64,000 bases of DNA from Xylaria sp. FL1777 (Eukaryota; Ascomycota; Sordariomycetes; Xylariales; Xylariaceae). Below, piece after piece: positions 36,005 through 48,059 of this stretch. The notes below the pieces were generated by a model, which worked only from the letters and a program-made list of their open reading frames with translations, was not told the origin of the DNA and ran no database searches. The position numbers were made by a program, and so were the translations under genes. Location of the stretch: assembly GCA_022578965.1 (NCBI GenBank), contig MU400675.1, positions 28,780 to 92,779 of the forward strand, written 5' to 3'. Positions within the stretch are counted from its first letter, which is position 1; each line of letters starts with the position of its first letter.

Positions 36005-36690
36005 AGCAAAGTGTTTAGTTAGCTGCTTAAATTTAGCAGTAGCAAAAAGCTAAGTAATATTAGTTATGCAGTAAATATAATTAATTTAGTATTTGCAGTT
36101 AGCTTTGCTAACGGTATAACAAGCTTGCATTTTTGTTTATAAATGTTATTTGTGCATTTTTTTGTTAGTAGCGCTATAAAACTATAATTTTTAAACAAAA
36201 ATAAATATTTGCTTAGCTATAGTAAACTAAGTAAAAAAGCAGTAAATCGAAGTTATTATTAAGAATATTTAACGTAATTTTTATAACGCAAACTTTAATA
36301 CAAAAAAAAATAGTTAAATTATTTAACTACTAATATAACAGTTAAAAAGCTTAAAGCAATATAAAAAAGTGTTTAAATAATTAATAACATTTTGCGTATT
36401 ATTTTAATTGTTTATAAGCAAGCTTTATATGCTAGTGTTTAAAAAATTAAAAATAATTGTGTTATTAATTATAATAAGCATTTTAGTTAAGCTTATAAAA
36501 ATACGCGCTAAAAACAAAAAGTTTAAGTTTTAAAAAATAAATATTAACAGCACGTAGATTTATTATTGCAATATAATAAAGTTTGCAGATTTAACTTCTT
36601 TTATAAAAATAAAGAAGCTTAAGCAGTTTTGCTACTTTTTGCTTTTAATTAAGCTGTTTTTTAAGCGATTAACTAATTGCTAAAAAAACT
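36005..36690 (+). pseudogene. Decayed reading frame, unknown protein
   Basis: One phase has about 18 stops in 228 codons (8 %), all TAA/TAG. It begins with a hydrophobic segment (NIINLVFAVSFANGITSLHF) followed by a charged helical region and KVCRFNFFYKNKEA near the end. Family not recognised. A weaker continuation in the same phase runs to about 37200. Support is modest because the stop rate is only about half the background. Confidence 0.3.
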
Positions 36691-37719
36691 TTAGCTTTTA
36701 AATAGCAAAGCAAAAACTAAGCGTAATAATATTAATAATTATAAGCAGAACTAATAACTAAATAATAAACGTGTAATTAAAAGCTAAACAAAAGATATTT
36801 ATATATATGTTTATGTTTAAATTTATATAGTTAAATGTTAATTAAGTAATTAAAGAAGCTTATTAGCAAAAGCATGTATTTATGTATTAATAAGCAAATA
36901 GTTAAGCTTAAAATATAAATAAAATTTATAAAAGCTAATAAAAGCATATTGTTGTTTATAAGCGCTAGTAAAGCAAATTAAGCATATAGCTGTTTTTAAG
37001 GAGCTTTTTTAAAAATTATATAAAATATAGTTTAAAAGCTAAAGAATTTCGCGATAATTAACAAAAGATGTAGTATAATAAGCTAAACAAAAGAATTTTA
37101 ATTATATATATTATTTAAATTATGTTTAGCATTAATATTAAGTCTTTAAATAAGCTTTTGTAATAAAGCAATATTTTGCGCTTTTTTATTATTAATAATA
37201 CTTATATAAACAAAAATATAATTAAGTTATAAAGCATTACTAATATAATGTTTTATTTTTTTTTTAGCTGCTTAGTATTAATGCTAAAATTAATAGTAAT
37301 GTAAGTAAACTATTAAAGCTTTATTTAGTATTACTTTTAGAACTTTTAAGCGCTAAAAATTATTACTACTTTTTTTTTAAGGTTATATATGCTTGCGTTG
37401 TTTTATATACTGTTTTTTGCATTTTAAAGAACAAGTACGTTAAGTTAAACAGTGTTATGTTTATACTAACGTTTTTAAATATAAACATAGATATAAATGC
37501 ACGTTTAATTATATTAACGTTGTTAAGCTTTAATTTAGTTGTTTTTTTAACTAGGTTTAAAGGTATAATTATATTGCTTTTTAATAAATTATAACTTTAA
37601 CTATTAAAATATAGCTATTAGCTATATAAACTTATAACGTAAATAATAATATAACTAAAGCTTTGCTTATATATATAAAGTTAATTAAAAATGTTAGCTA
37701 AACATTAAAAAGTTTTAAA
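36691..37719. other. Degenerate sequence, weak plus-strand coding character
   Basis: Possible continuation of the upstream frame, reading YVLISKQLSLKYKQ and similar with about one stop per eight codons. Not strong enough for a call. Confidence 0.4.
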
Positions 37720-37721
37720 GC

Positions 37722-37975
37722 GTTAAAAATCTTTAATGTTAAAAACTGCTAAAATGTTAAAAATAACTAATACGTTAAAAATTGCTAATATATTAAAGAT
37801 TTTTAAAACGTTAAAAACTGCTAAAACATTAAAAATAACTAATATATTAAAAACTGTTAAAATGTTAAAGATTTTTAAAACATTAAAAATTGCTAAAACG
37901 TTAAAAACAATTAATACGTTAAAAATTCTTAAAATGTTAAAGATTTTTAAAATATATATAGCAACATTAAAGAAA
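37722..37975. repeat. 18-bp minisatellite, about 14 units
   Basis: Units TTAAAAATTGCTAAAACG and variants. The 18-bp period and scarcity of stop triplets keep both strands open (about 96 and 104 codons), producing hexapeptide repeats such as LKIAKT forward and VFNILA in reverse. These open frames are repeat artefacts unless proven otherwise. Confidence 0.9.
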
Positions 37976-38877
37976 ATTTTAAGCAGTAAAAAATTGCAAA
38001 CATTAAAAAAATATATAAATATATAAATATAAAACATATATTTTAATAGCTTAGTAATAATAAATAATTATAACTTAGTAAGCTTAAGTATTTTATTTTT
38101 AAATATAATAAAGTAAGCAAAACAAATATAAAAAAAAGCCAAACATAAACTATAGTAAGTTATACTTTATTTAGGTTTTATAAAAGCGCTTAAAATATAT
38201 GTTTAGCTATATTGTATATATAACACAAACTGTTTTTAGTTACAAAACTAGTAGTTATAAAGTTATAAAAGTTTTAATAGTTGCTATAATAAATTATACT
38301 TGCGTTGCTAACAAAAGGTTTTATAAAGTTAAAATAAAACATTGTAAAATTACATTAAATTGCACTAAATAGTAACTATATTGCTTATATGCTTTTAGCA
38401 AGTTCTAGCAATAATTTTTTTTGTAATAAAGTTAAATATAGTTTAGCCTTAAAAAAATATAAAAAAAGGTATACTTATAATAATATAAATTAATTTTTAA
38501 AGTAAAATCATTAGATTTTAATTAATTGTTAGCTTACAAAAAAAGCGCTAAAAACTTTATACTGCGTACTTTTTTATAAAAAAAGAAATATTTGTAATAT
38601 ATAAAATAATGTTAAAAAGAGGTTATTATAAAAGCTAAGCAAGTTTAAACTATTAAGTTTTATTTAAGAAGCTATAATAAAGAGCTATAGTAAATAAAGT
38701 AATAAATGTAAAAAAAAAGCTTTAAGCTAAATTAAAGTATAAATTGTTTAGTTTAAAGCTTTAAAAAAAACTACTTAAGTAAATTATTAAACTTTTTTAA
38801 ATCTATTAATAAAAGCAGGTTATATAAGTATATAATAAAGCTTATAGTAGTATAACTATTAAACAGCTAAGTTTTTT

Positions 38878-39035
38878 AAGCATAAGTATTAAAGAATTTA
38901 TAAATATTAAAAAATTTATAAGCATTAAAAAATTTATAAGCATTAAAAAATTTACAAGCATTAAAAAATTTATAAGCGTTAAAAAATTCATAACTATTAA
39001 AAAATTTATAACTGTTAAAAAATTAGTAAGCATTA
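38878..39035. repeat. 18-bp minisatellite, about nine units
   Basis: Units of AGCATTAAAAAATTTATA with substitutions. Open on the minus strand (63 codons, INFLML-type hexapeptides) because of the period. Confidence 0.9.
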
Positions 39036-39054
39036 AAAGTTAAAAGCTTATAAA

Positions 39055-39665
39055 GCTTTATAAAAGCTTAAATATATATATAAACGTATATATAGATATT
39101 TTGTTTAAACTTTATAAAGTTTTTACAAAAGTTTAAATATATATATAAACATACGTGCAAACGTTTTGTTTAAACTTTATAAAGTTTTTACAAAAGTTTA
39201 AATATATATATAAATATGCAAACGTTTTATTTAAACTTTGCAAAAGTCTAAACGTATATATAAATATACGTATAAACGTTTTATCTAAACTTTACAAAAG
39301 TTTAAACGTATATATAAACATACGTGCAGACGTTTTATTTAAACTTTATAAAGTTCTTGCAAAAGTTTAAATATATATATAAACGTGCAAACGTTTTATT
39401 TAAACTTTACAAAAGTCTAAACATATATATAAACGTACATATAAACGTTCTGTTTAAATTTTATAAAAGTTTAAGCGTACGTATAAATATATATTTAAAC
39501 GCCTTGTTTAAACCTTATAAAAGTTTAAATGTTTATATAAACGTACATACAAATATTTTATTTAAAGCTTATAAGCTTTTTATAAAAGTTTAAGCGAACT
39601 AATATATATATATATAAACGTTTTATTTAAAGCTTATAAAAAGCTTTTTTATTAAATACTTAGCT
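39055..39665. repeat. Minisatellite, period about 50-65 bp, about ten units
   Basis: Each unit is ACGTTTTATTTAAACTTTAC plus AAAAGTTTAAACGTATATAT plus AAACGTACGTGCA, with variants. Similar blocks make up the array at 890-1160. Short open frames (71 and 89 codons) with a repeated NVLFKLYKSLNVYINI pattern arise from the period. Confidence 0.9.
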
Positions 39666-39827
39666 TAAAAAGTAATAGCTCGTTTATAATAATTAACACT
39701 AGAAAACTTGCTTAATTTTATTATATAAAGCTAATAGTTAAAATTAGTATATCTAGAAACTATACTTAAAATAAATATTTAGTTTAATAAAAAAATAAAT
39801 AAGTTATACATAAAAGTAAAAATAGTA

Positions 39828-39960
39828 ATAGTTAAAAATAATTAAAGATAGTTAAAAGCAGTTAAAAATAGTTTAAAATAGTTAAAAATAATAAAAATAG
39901 TAATAATTAAAGATAATTAAGGATAGTTAAAAATAATTAAAAATGGTTAAAGTTTATAGG
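39828..39960. repeat. AGTTAAAAATA short-period repeat
   Basis: About a dozen imperfect 10-11-bp units AGTTAAAAAT or AATTAAAGAT. Confidence 0.8.
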
Positions 39961-40307
39961 CAAAAAGTAGTTAAAAAAAAAAAATATCTAAGTATATAGC
40001 TTTAAGCCCCTAAGGTAAAAACATTATAAAGCTTGCACTTAGTTAGCACTTTATTGTTAAAAATATAGCTAACTACTACTTTAAAACTTGCAATTTGCTA
40101 GTTTATATAGCTTAATTTTATTACTTTTTATACTGCAAATCAGGCTTTATAAGTTATAAAAAGGTTTTAAAGACTTTTAAGAAAGCTTTTAATAAAGCTA
40201 CTAATTAAAGACTTATTTATGCAAGCATTAAGAAAAGAAATTAATGCGCTATTATAGTAAAGTGTTTATTTTAAGTATTAGTTTGTTGTTAAATTGTATA
40301 AATATAA

Positions 40308-40630
40308 ACGTAGTGATATAAAAACGTAGTAGTATAAAAACGTAATAGTATAAAGATGTAATAGTATAAAAACGTAGTGATATAAAGATATAGTGGTATA
40401 AAGACGTAGTGGTATAAAAACGTAGTGATATAAAAATGTAGTGGTATAAAAATGTAGTGGTATAAAAACGTAGTGGTATAAAAACATAATGATATAAAGA
40501 CGTAGTGGTATAAAGATGTAGTGGTATAAAAACGTAGTGGTATAAAAATGTAGTAGTATAAAAACATAGTAATATAAAAACATAATGGTATAAAGACGTA
40601 ATAATATAAAAACGTAGTAGTATAAACTAA
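40308..40630. repeat. 16-bp minisatellite, about 20 units
   Basis: Units TATAAAAACGTAGTGG with A/G variants. Because 16 is not a multiple of three the reading phase rotates, yet the minus strand stays open in two phases (92 and 131 codons) with FLYHYVFIPL-type repeats. GTGGTATA retains GpG in many units. Confidence 0.92.
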
Positions 40631-41074
40631 AAAATACGTAATAAATATTAATTATGCGCGAAATATAAAGCAATGCATATATATTATTTAATAAAGTATA
40701 TAAGCTAATATACTGTTTTTGCTAATATAGGTATTTTTATTAAAGTAAGCTATAAGTACGCGCTATGCTTAATAAAAGATTAAAGAAGTTTATTACTAAA
40801 AGCAATAATAGCTTTATTAAATAAAGCTATAAGCATACGTTTTATGCTTAATAAAAAAGCAAAAGAGTTTGCTATTAAAAGCAATAGTTGCTTTAATTTT
40901 AACTACGAACTTTTTACTATATAAGTGATTTTAGTGTTTTAAATTGCAGGTTAATATTTTAAGTTGCAAAAAACGTAACATAAACTTTAAGATTTTTAGT
41001 TTTAGTTAAAGTTTTAAATACAATAGATGACTTGCTTATATTTACTAAGTAAGCAAAGCTATAAAAACTACATT

Positions 41075-41480
41075 GTTTGTTAAACCGTAGATCGTATGCT
41101 ATAAAAAGCAGTATTAATTCAAAAAATAAATTAGTTTAAAGGATAAGTTTATTAAACTATAAATAGTATGCGCTATATTATATAAGAGGTAAAGTTAGTT
41201 TGAAAAATAGTACAATTGTTAGTTAAACTATAAATTATATGTTATACTGCGTAAAAAGCAAGATTAGTTTAAAAAATAGTATAATTATTAGTAAACTATA
41301 AATTGTGTGCTACAAAAAGCAAAATTAGTTTAAAGAATAATACAATTGTTTATTAAGCTATAAATTGTATGCTATACTGCGTAAAAAGCAAGGTTAATTC
41401 AGAAAATGGTGTAATTATTAGTTAAACTATAAATCATATGTTATAAAAAGCAGAATTAGTTCGGAAAATGAGGTAAAAGC
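41075..41480. repeat. Tandem repeat, period about 60-75 bp, six units
   Basis: Each unit contains AAACTATAAATYRTATGYTA plus TAAAAAGCARRATTAGTTYA plus AAAATARTRYAATTRTT. Several units have an extra TACTGCG block. The last unit retains TTCGGAAAATGAGG. Confidence 0.85.
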
Positions 41481-41594
41481 TTTAATTTCTTTATTATTTA
41501 GCCAATAAAAAACACTAGAAGATTTTAAAGAAGTAATAACACTTTTAAAGCACATTAATAATAAAGAAGTATTAAATTTTCTAACTAATAAGCG

Positions 41595-41895
41595 CTTTAG
41601 GTAATGTTTATGCAGGCTATAAAAATTAAAAATTTTAGTTAATAAAACTAAGTTTTAAATAATGTTTATATAAGCTATAAAGATTAAAGATTTTAGTTAG
41701 TAAAACTAAGTGTTAAATAACGTTTACGCGGGCTATAAAGGTCAAAGATTTTAGTTAGTAAAACTAAGTGTTAAACAATGTTTATGCAAGCTATAAAAAT
41801 TAAAGATTTTTATTAAAATGTTTAATAAAAGTTAGTAAAAATATAATATTTATATAAGCTATAAAAATTAAAAATTTCTGTTAAAATATTTAAAA
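41595..41895. repeat. 59-bp tandem repeat, four to five units
   Basis: AATGTTTATGCAAGCTATAA plus AGATTAAAGATTTTAGTTAG plus TAAAACTAAGTGTTAAAT. The third unit keeps GCGGGC and GGTC, so mutation is uneven between units. Confidence 0.9.
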
Positions 41896-43334
41896 TAAGT
41901 AGCATAAGCAGTAACTAAAAGTGAAAAGCTTATTAGCGTTAATATAAAGCTTAATATAATATGTATTTTTAGAATATAAAAGTAAGATTAAACTAGCTAA
42001 ACAGGGCTATAAGTTAAATTTATAAAGTTATAAGCTATAATATATATATATAAAGCTATAGCTAGGTTATATAACGCAATAATGTTTAATAGTTAAAGTT
42101 AGCAATATTTATACAAGCTATAAAAATAAAGAATTTTTGCTATAATGTTTAAAAATTTAGTATAGTTAAACTTAGTAAACTTAGCAAACATATAATATTA
42201 AAAATAGCTGTTTGTTATAGCTACTAATTTAATAAAACTATTTTAACTTAAGCTTAAAAAAGTTATAAACAATTTTTAATAGTTATTATAATGTGTAATA
42301 TATATTTATATAGCTATTTTAATAACTTAATAAGGTGTGCAATATAAAGAAGTGTTGCAAAGTTATTATTTTACTTATTATTATATAAATTGTTTGTTTT
42401 TTTTTTTGCCTTTTAGCTTTGCTACACCTATTTAATTTTTATTTATTTATTTACTGTTAATATATAGCTAATTTAATAAGTTAATAATATGCTGCCTAAA
42501 GGTTATGTTTAAATGTATACTTTTTTTTAGGCTTTAATATATTTTAGCTTTACTTTTTTTTTTTTTTTTTTTGTTTTTATTCTTTAAGTTTTTTAAAGCT
42601 TTTTATAAGCAGTATTCTTAATAGCTTTATTAAATTATAAGCATGCTTTATATGCGCTAAAATAGCAAAAACATAATTATAAGTTATTGTTAAAAAAACG
42701 GAAGTTACAAAAGCTAAATAAAATAAACTTAGTTATATTAGTTCGGCAATTTATTAACGCGAAAGCTTAAAGTTAATATATACTAAACTTTAATAGTTTT
42801 TTAGGTTTTAGCTTATATAAAAAAAACTTTATAAAATGTTAGTAATTTTATTAAAGGTATTAATACGCTAAGTATAAATTAAATAGCTAATATGTTTATA
42901 AAATAAAGCTATGTTTTATAAATAATGTACTGTTAAAAGTAAGTAAAATAAAAATAAAAGAGTTAACAAAAAAAAAAAAAGGGAAAAATTATTGAACGTT
43001 TTAAATATAAATAGTTATAAATTAAACTTTAATCTTAGGGTTTAAATTATAAATGCAAATAAAATTGCACTTTTTTACTAAGTAGAGTTTTAATAACTAA
43101 AAATATGTTTTTTTTGTTTTTTTACTTTTAAGTGCTTACTTTGGATTCTTTTTTTAGTTTGTACTTTAAAACTGTTTTTTACGTAAGTAATACTATTATA
43201 TTTTTGATAAATTTTATAATTTTTAAACTAGCATTAATTATGCTTAATTAAATATATATTTTATATTATTACAAAACTTATATATTAATAAATTTTAAGT
43301 TTTTATTTATTAGTTCAAACTTTGCAATTTATAA
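41896..43334. other. Unassigned degenerate sequence with T-tract
   Basis: Holds a poly-T run near 42548-42572 and no other recognised structure. A copy of the AARATTTTTGYTATAAT block near 42120-42155 resembles the preceding 59-bp array. Confidence 0.5.
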
Positions 43335-43422
43335 TTTGCTATTTGCTATTTATTATTTATTATTTATTATTTATTATTTATTATTTATTATTTATTATTT
43401 ATTATTTATTATTTATTATTTG
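43335..43422. repeat. ATTATTT heptanucleotide microsatellite
   Basis: About 12 uninterrupted copies of TTATTTA (7-bp period). Confidence 0.95.
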
Positions 43423-44937
43423 TTAATTAAAATAGCTAATTGTTAAGCAGCTATAAATGTGTTTAATAATTTATTGTTAATAGAATTTTAAAATAAGAAT
43501 AATGTAAAACTAAGAGAATATTATATAGTTCTTTAGTAAGTAATGCAAAGTATGCGTGCGTATGCTTGTAGTAATTTTATATAAGCTATAATTATTACGA
43601 ATACAGAAGATAAAATAGAACAAGTGTTTAAAGGGCTAACAACAGAAAATATTTAGCTTTTTATAAAAGAGGAACAATAATTTAAAAGAAGTTTGTTGTT
43701 TAAAATAATTATAGTTGCTAACTTTGTTGTGTTTTTAAAATAGCTATAGCTATTTAAAGTTATTAATTAAGCTATAGGTTATAAATTATACTTGTTATAT
43801 ATTAGCGCAATAGAAGTTTTTGTAAGCTTAAATTACTAAAGTATAACAAACAACTTTTAGTTTTAGTTAAGCAGGAATAATATTTATTAAATAAAAAATA
43901 TTATGCATGAAATTTTTAATGTTATTGCTTAGTATTTAGATTTGCTAAATGTTATTATAAAAGCAATTTAAAATAAAATTATTTAGTATGATTTTTAAAA
44001 GCAAATTAGCAAAAGCTGTTTTTATTGCTAAATATATAAGCAGCAATTCTTTTTTTTTTATGATGTAGTTACGTTATATATGCTTTAATTTAGAAAATTT
44101 AAACTATTAATACGAAATTTTTTCTAAAAGCAAAACTAAAGCTAAATAATTATAACAGCAGAACTTTTGCTATTTAAAGTAAACAACTTAAAAGTACTAA
44201 AGCAACAAGATTTATTAATCGATTTTTACGAACGGGCTTTACTTAACAAACTGCTTAGTGCTTTTTAAAGCTAACTTAAAATAGTTAATTAGCTGCTATT
44301 TTGGAATATTTATTGCTGTTAGCTTTAATGTAACTAAAACAAAGCTGCAATAAATTATGAAAATTTAATAAATAAAAATTAAGAACTTGCTAACTAAATG
44401 CAAGTGCTAAGTTGTTTAAGCTTAGCACAAACAATTTTAAAAGATTTCGGCCAACAAAACACGTAATAAAACGCGCAAAGAAGTGCTTTAAAAACAGCAA
44501 GGTTAAAATCGTTAAATTATGTAATGCGTGCTATAAGTAATATAGCTAAAACTATAATTATTATAACGTTAGTTTTAGCTATAATACAGGCATTAAATAA
44601 AGCTAAACTAAGATAAAAGCAAATAAAATACAGTAGTTAAGTTATATATAATATAATAAGGCAAACTATACTGCTTAGCTGAAATATTTTTATAGCTATT
44701 CGACGTATTGCTGCTTAAGGGTTAAATGGTTTTATGCGTTAAGTCGAAAAGCTAGTTAAAGAAGCTTTAATATGTTAATAGTACTAGTTTGGGCGGCAAA
44801 TTAAAATCTAATGTGTTTTAGGTTTTAGTGTGTTAAGTATTTTAAGTAGGCATAATATTAAGTAGTAGGGCTAAAGCTAAAGCTAGAGCTATTTAGAGCT
44901 AAATAAAGCTAATAAGCTAAAAATAAAAAGCTTATAG
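43423..44937 (+). pseudogene. Possible decayed reading frame, weak
   Basis: One phase reads natural-looking segments (NTEDKIEQVFKGLTTENI, IDFYERALLNKLLSAF, ILKDFGQQN, GLNGFMR) across 505 codons without frameshift, but carries 46 TAA/TAG and one TGA (9 %). In the one segment I compared (44161-44400) another phase had about the same number, so coding origin is not established. The stop context is informative whatever the phase: 35 of the 46 TAA/TAG follow a pyrimidine, while 17 of 18 surviving CAA/CAG follow a purine. Family not recognised. Confidence 0.25.
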
Positions 44938-45876
44938 CTATAAGATTAAATAGTATAGCTTTAACTTATATTTATTTAGCTTATTATAATAATATTATTT
45001 TGTTGCGTTATATTGCTATATATAAAGTATTAGATTAGTTTAATGTTTATTTAATAATTAAGTTAAAGAAATTATTTACTGCATACTATATAGGTTAACT
45101 ATAATTAATTAGTATATTAGCTGCATACTTACTTAATTATAGTATTAATAGCTATTATACTAAAATTAGCTAAAATCTTAACTAAAGTACAAACCTACTT
45201 AATATATTTTATAATAAAGCTATATTTACAATCTTTAAATCTTGAAATTTTAAAAAAACGCTGTAAAGCTATTAAGGCTGTTATTTAATAGTGCTAAGTA
45301 TTTATTGCAATTTTTTTAAGTGTTATAAAAGTGGTTATTTTATAAAAGTATTAGCTATAGGTGTAAAGTATAAGCTATATAGTATAGTGCAAAACATTAA
45401 GTAGTAATAAAGGTAGAAGTATTAGTACTATAAAACCTTTAATTTGTTGATTTTTAATAGTGCTATAAGTTTTGCTTCTATAAGTTTTTTTTTTAATTAT
45501 AACTATGTTTAATTAACTTTAAGTATTGCTAGCAACTTTAGTAATTAATTAATTATAAAGCATTTATTTAATAAAGCAATTGTTTAAGCTTTATGGGTTA
45601 CTTTTTTTAATTAGTAACATAAAGAATTTATAGTTTTATATTACGGCTTAACTAGAACTAAGCAGAACTAAAAAAAACTAAGCAAAACAAAACAAAACAA
45701 AACAAAATAGAACTAAACAAAATTAAACAAAATAAAACGTTATAAACTAAAGCTTTTTGCTTTTAGTATTTATTTTAGTAAAAATTTATAAACTGCTAAT
45801 AATACTAAAAGAAATTACAAAGTTTTTAATAAGTAATAATATTTTTTGTTTTTAAGGTTTTAAAATAAAAAGCTTT
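44938..45876. other. Degenerate sequence with AAAACAAAAC patch
   Basis: The upstream phase continues weakly. Near 45655-45735 there is an imperfect AAAACAAAAC/AACTAAGC simple repeat. No gene called. Confidence 0.5.
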
Positions 45877-46510
45877 AAAGATTGCTAATGTAAGTATAGT
45901 GCTAACTATAAAAAGCATTGTTTAAATGTATAGAATATATGTTTTATAATGAAAATTTAAGCTGTTTACTAATTGCTTTGCTTTTTAGCGCTGCTTTTAA
46001 GTAAGATTAACTATAGTAAGCTATTTTAGATTTAGTTAGTAAAATATAAAATAATTAAAATTAATTTGTTAATTAATATTTACTAATTAATCTGTTGCTT
46101 AATTTAGAAGCTATAAGATTGCTAATATAAGTATAATACTAATTAAACAATATATTGTTTATATGTATAAAGTATATGTTTTATAATAAACTATAACTTT
46201 AATACTTATTTTTTTTATTTATTGTTTTTGTTTTTTGTACGTATAAATATTGCTTATTTATGTTTATTAAAGCGTATGCTATAAAATTTAAAGCTTATTT
46301 GTTTAATTGCTGCATATGCAGATTTATTGTGTGAGTAATTAATTATTTTGCTTTTTATGCGCTGCTTTAATAATAGTAGCCTAATTTAATGCTTGATTTA
46401 TAATTAGCTTACTACGTATAGTAAAATTGTTAATATAGGTATAGTGCTAACTAAGTAATATATTATTTAAATGTACGAAATATATATGCTGAACTACTTA
46501 TGTTTAAATA
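45877..46510. repeat. Long-period degenerate repeat, three copies
   Basis: The block GATTGCTAATRTAAGTATAR plus TGCTAAYTA plus GTTTAWATGTATARARTATA plus TGTTTTATAATAA begins near 45882, 46107 and 46421. Between the blocks GCTGCTTTTAA-type sequence recurs. A fourth copy lies at 47888-47970. Confidence 0.75.
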
Positions 46511-47041
46511 CTTAAGCTTAAATATTTAAGCTTTATAACTTATAGTTTAATGTAATAAATAACTACTTTAGAAAAAAAAACACTAATTAATAAAAGAGAG
46601 CAAAATATTGTAATATAAGTAGTTTATTTTAACGTAAATATAACTTGCTATATTTTTAGTATTTTGTATATAAAAATGTTTTAGCTTACGTAGTATTTAT
46701 GCTATTAAATATATTTTTTTTTATTTTTTTTTTATTTATAATCTTTGCTTTGTTTATTTTTATATATACAGTAAATATTTAATACTATGTTTTTTAAATA
46801 TTTACAACAAAAGTATAAAGTTAAAAGGGTATAAATACTATAATTATATAAATAAATTAATTTATTTAAAGATAATAAGCAATAGTTATATAAAAACATC
46901 TATAAAAAAACAAGCATTTAAAAAAACTTATATTTTTATTTATTTTTAAAAAGAACGAAAAATTGCTATAATAGTAAAATTAGTACTAAAACAACAAGCA
47001 TAATTAAAATAGTACTGCTTTAGCTAAACTTTAATCGCATT

Positions 47042-47593
47042 AAAAGAATACATATAAAACTAAAAAAACAGTTTATATTATATAGAAATATATTAGCAGT
47101 AGTAAAGAAACAATGCATTTTAAATGTTTTTGAAAATATTTAAGACAAAATTAACCGATTAAATAAACGTTTTATAAGTTTAAAAAAACATATAAAATAA
47201 TAAAATATAATTATAGCAGCAAAGTAAAAAACTTAAGTGTTTTATATTTAGCTACTAGTTAAAGTAATAACTAAAGAAACGCTAATAAAAGAAATAAAAA
47301 CTAAAACAGGTTTACTTAATTTTTGAACAGTTAAGCAATAAAGGCAGATAATATGCTATAACTATTTTGTGCGATAGCAATAAATGAAATAATTAAATTG
47401 TTTTTATAACAACTTAGAAACTTGAATATTTTATTTAGTAAGTATACTGTTTTAAAAGAAAACTTAACTAATATTAACAAAAAGTTTAAGCAAAACAGTA
47501 AATAATATATTAAAAGCAATAAAAGAACTTATTAATAGGCTTATTGCAAAAAGGCAAAAAAGACTAAAGCTGTTAATAAGTGTTGTTATATAA
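47042..47593 (+). pseudogene. Decayed charged helical frame, possibly gag-like
   Basis: One phase has about 14 stops in 184 codons, including two TGA. It reads ILNVFENIQDKINRLNKRF, then KVITKETLIKEIKTKTGLL and INRLIAKRQKRLKLLISVV. Helical, strongly charged and without Cys motifs, which would suit a retroelement gag or a coiled-coil protein; this is inference from composition only. The opposite strand has a 62-codon open stretch (47331-47519), so strand choice is not certain. In-phase sequence extends upstream to about 46990. Confidence 0.35.
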
Positions 47594-47621
47594 GCAGTAT
47601 AAAGTTTAAAAATAAAAACTT

Positions 47622-47660
<39 letters not shown>

Positions 47661-47685
47661 TTTAATTTTTTATTTTTTTTATATA
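47622..47685. repeat. Poly-T tract
   Basis: T-run of about 38 bases followed by T-rich sequence interrupted by single A or AA. Confidence 0.95.
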
Positions 47686-47775
47686 TATTTTTTTTATAAA
47701 AAAATAGTATAAAGTTAATTAAATAGCTTAGAAATTTTTATTTTTAAAAGCAAAATACTTTTGCTATGTTAATAA

Positions 47776-47804
47776 TTTAATTAATTAATTAATTAATTAA
47801 TTAT
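47776..47804. repeat. TTAA microsatellite
   Basis: About seven copies of TAAT. Confidence 0.9.
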
Positions 47805-47887
47805 GTAGTTATGCTAATATTAAGCTGCTTTGCATCTTAAGATATAAAAAAAGCTTTTTTTTAAGTAAACTTGGTTAAGCAGCAAAG

Positions 47888-47972
47888 TGTTATAATTGCT
47901 AATGCAAATATAGTGCTAAATAAACAATGTACTATTAAAATGCACAAAGTATATATGTTTTATATAATAATT
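47888..47972 (+). repeat. Fourth copy of the 45877 repeat block
   Basis: ATAATTGCTAATGCAAATAT plus AGTGCTAAATAAACAATGTA plus AAATGCACAAAGTATATATG plus TTTTATATAATA; same orientation as the three copies at 45877-46510. Confidence 0.75.
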
Positions 47973-48059
47973 AGATATAATAAAAAACTATATGTATAAA
48001 CTTAAATAGTAGTATTAAAACAAGCAATAGTTTTATTAATAGTATGTTTTAGCAAAAAG

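Noticed and set aside
37723..38037. 104-codon minus-strand and 96-codon plus-strand open frames
   Set aside because: Both are by-products of the 18-bp minisatellite; no flanking coding sequence supports either strand.
40278..40673. 131- and 92-codon minus-strand open frames
   Set aside because: Two phases of the same 16-bp minisatellite are open at once, which is expected of the repeat and not of a gene.
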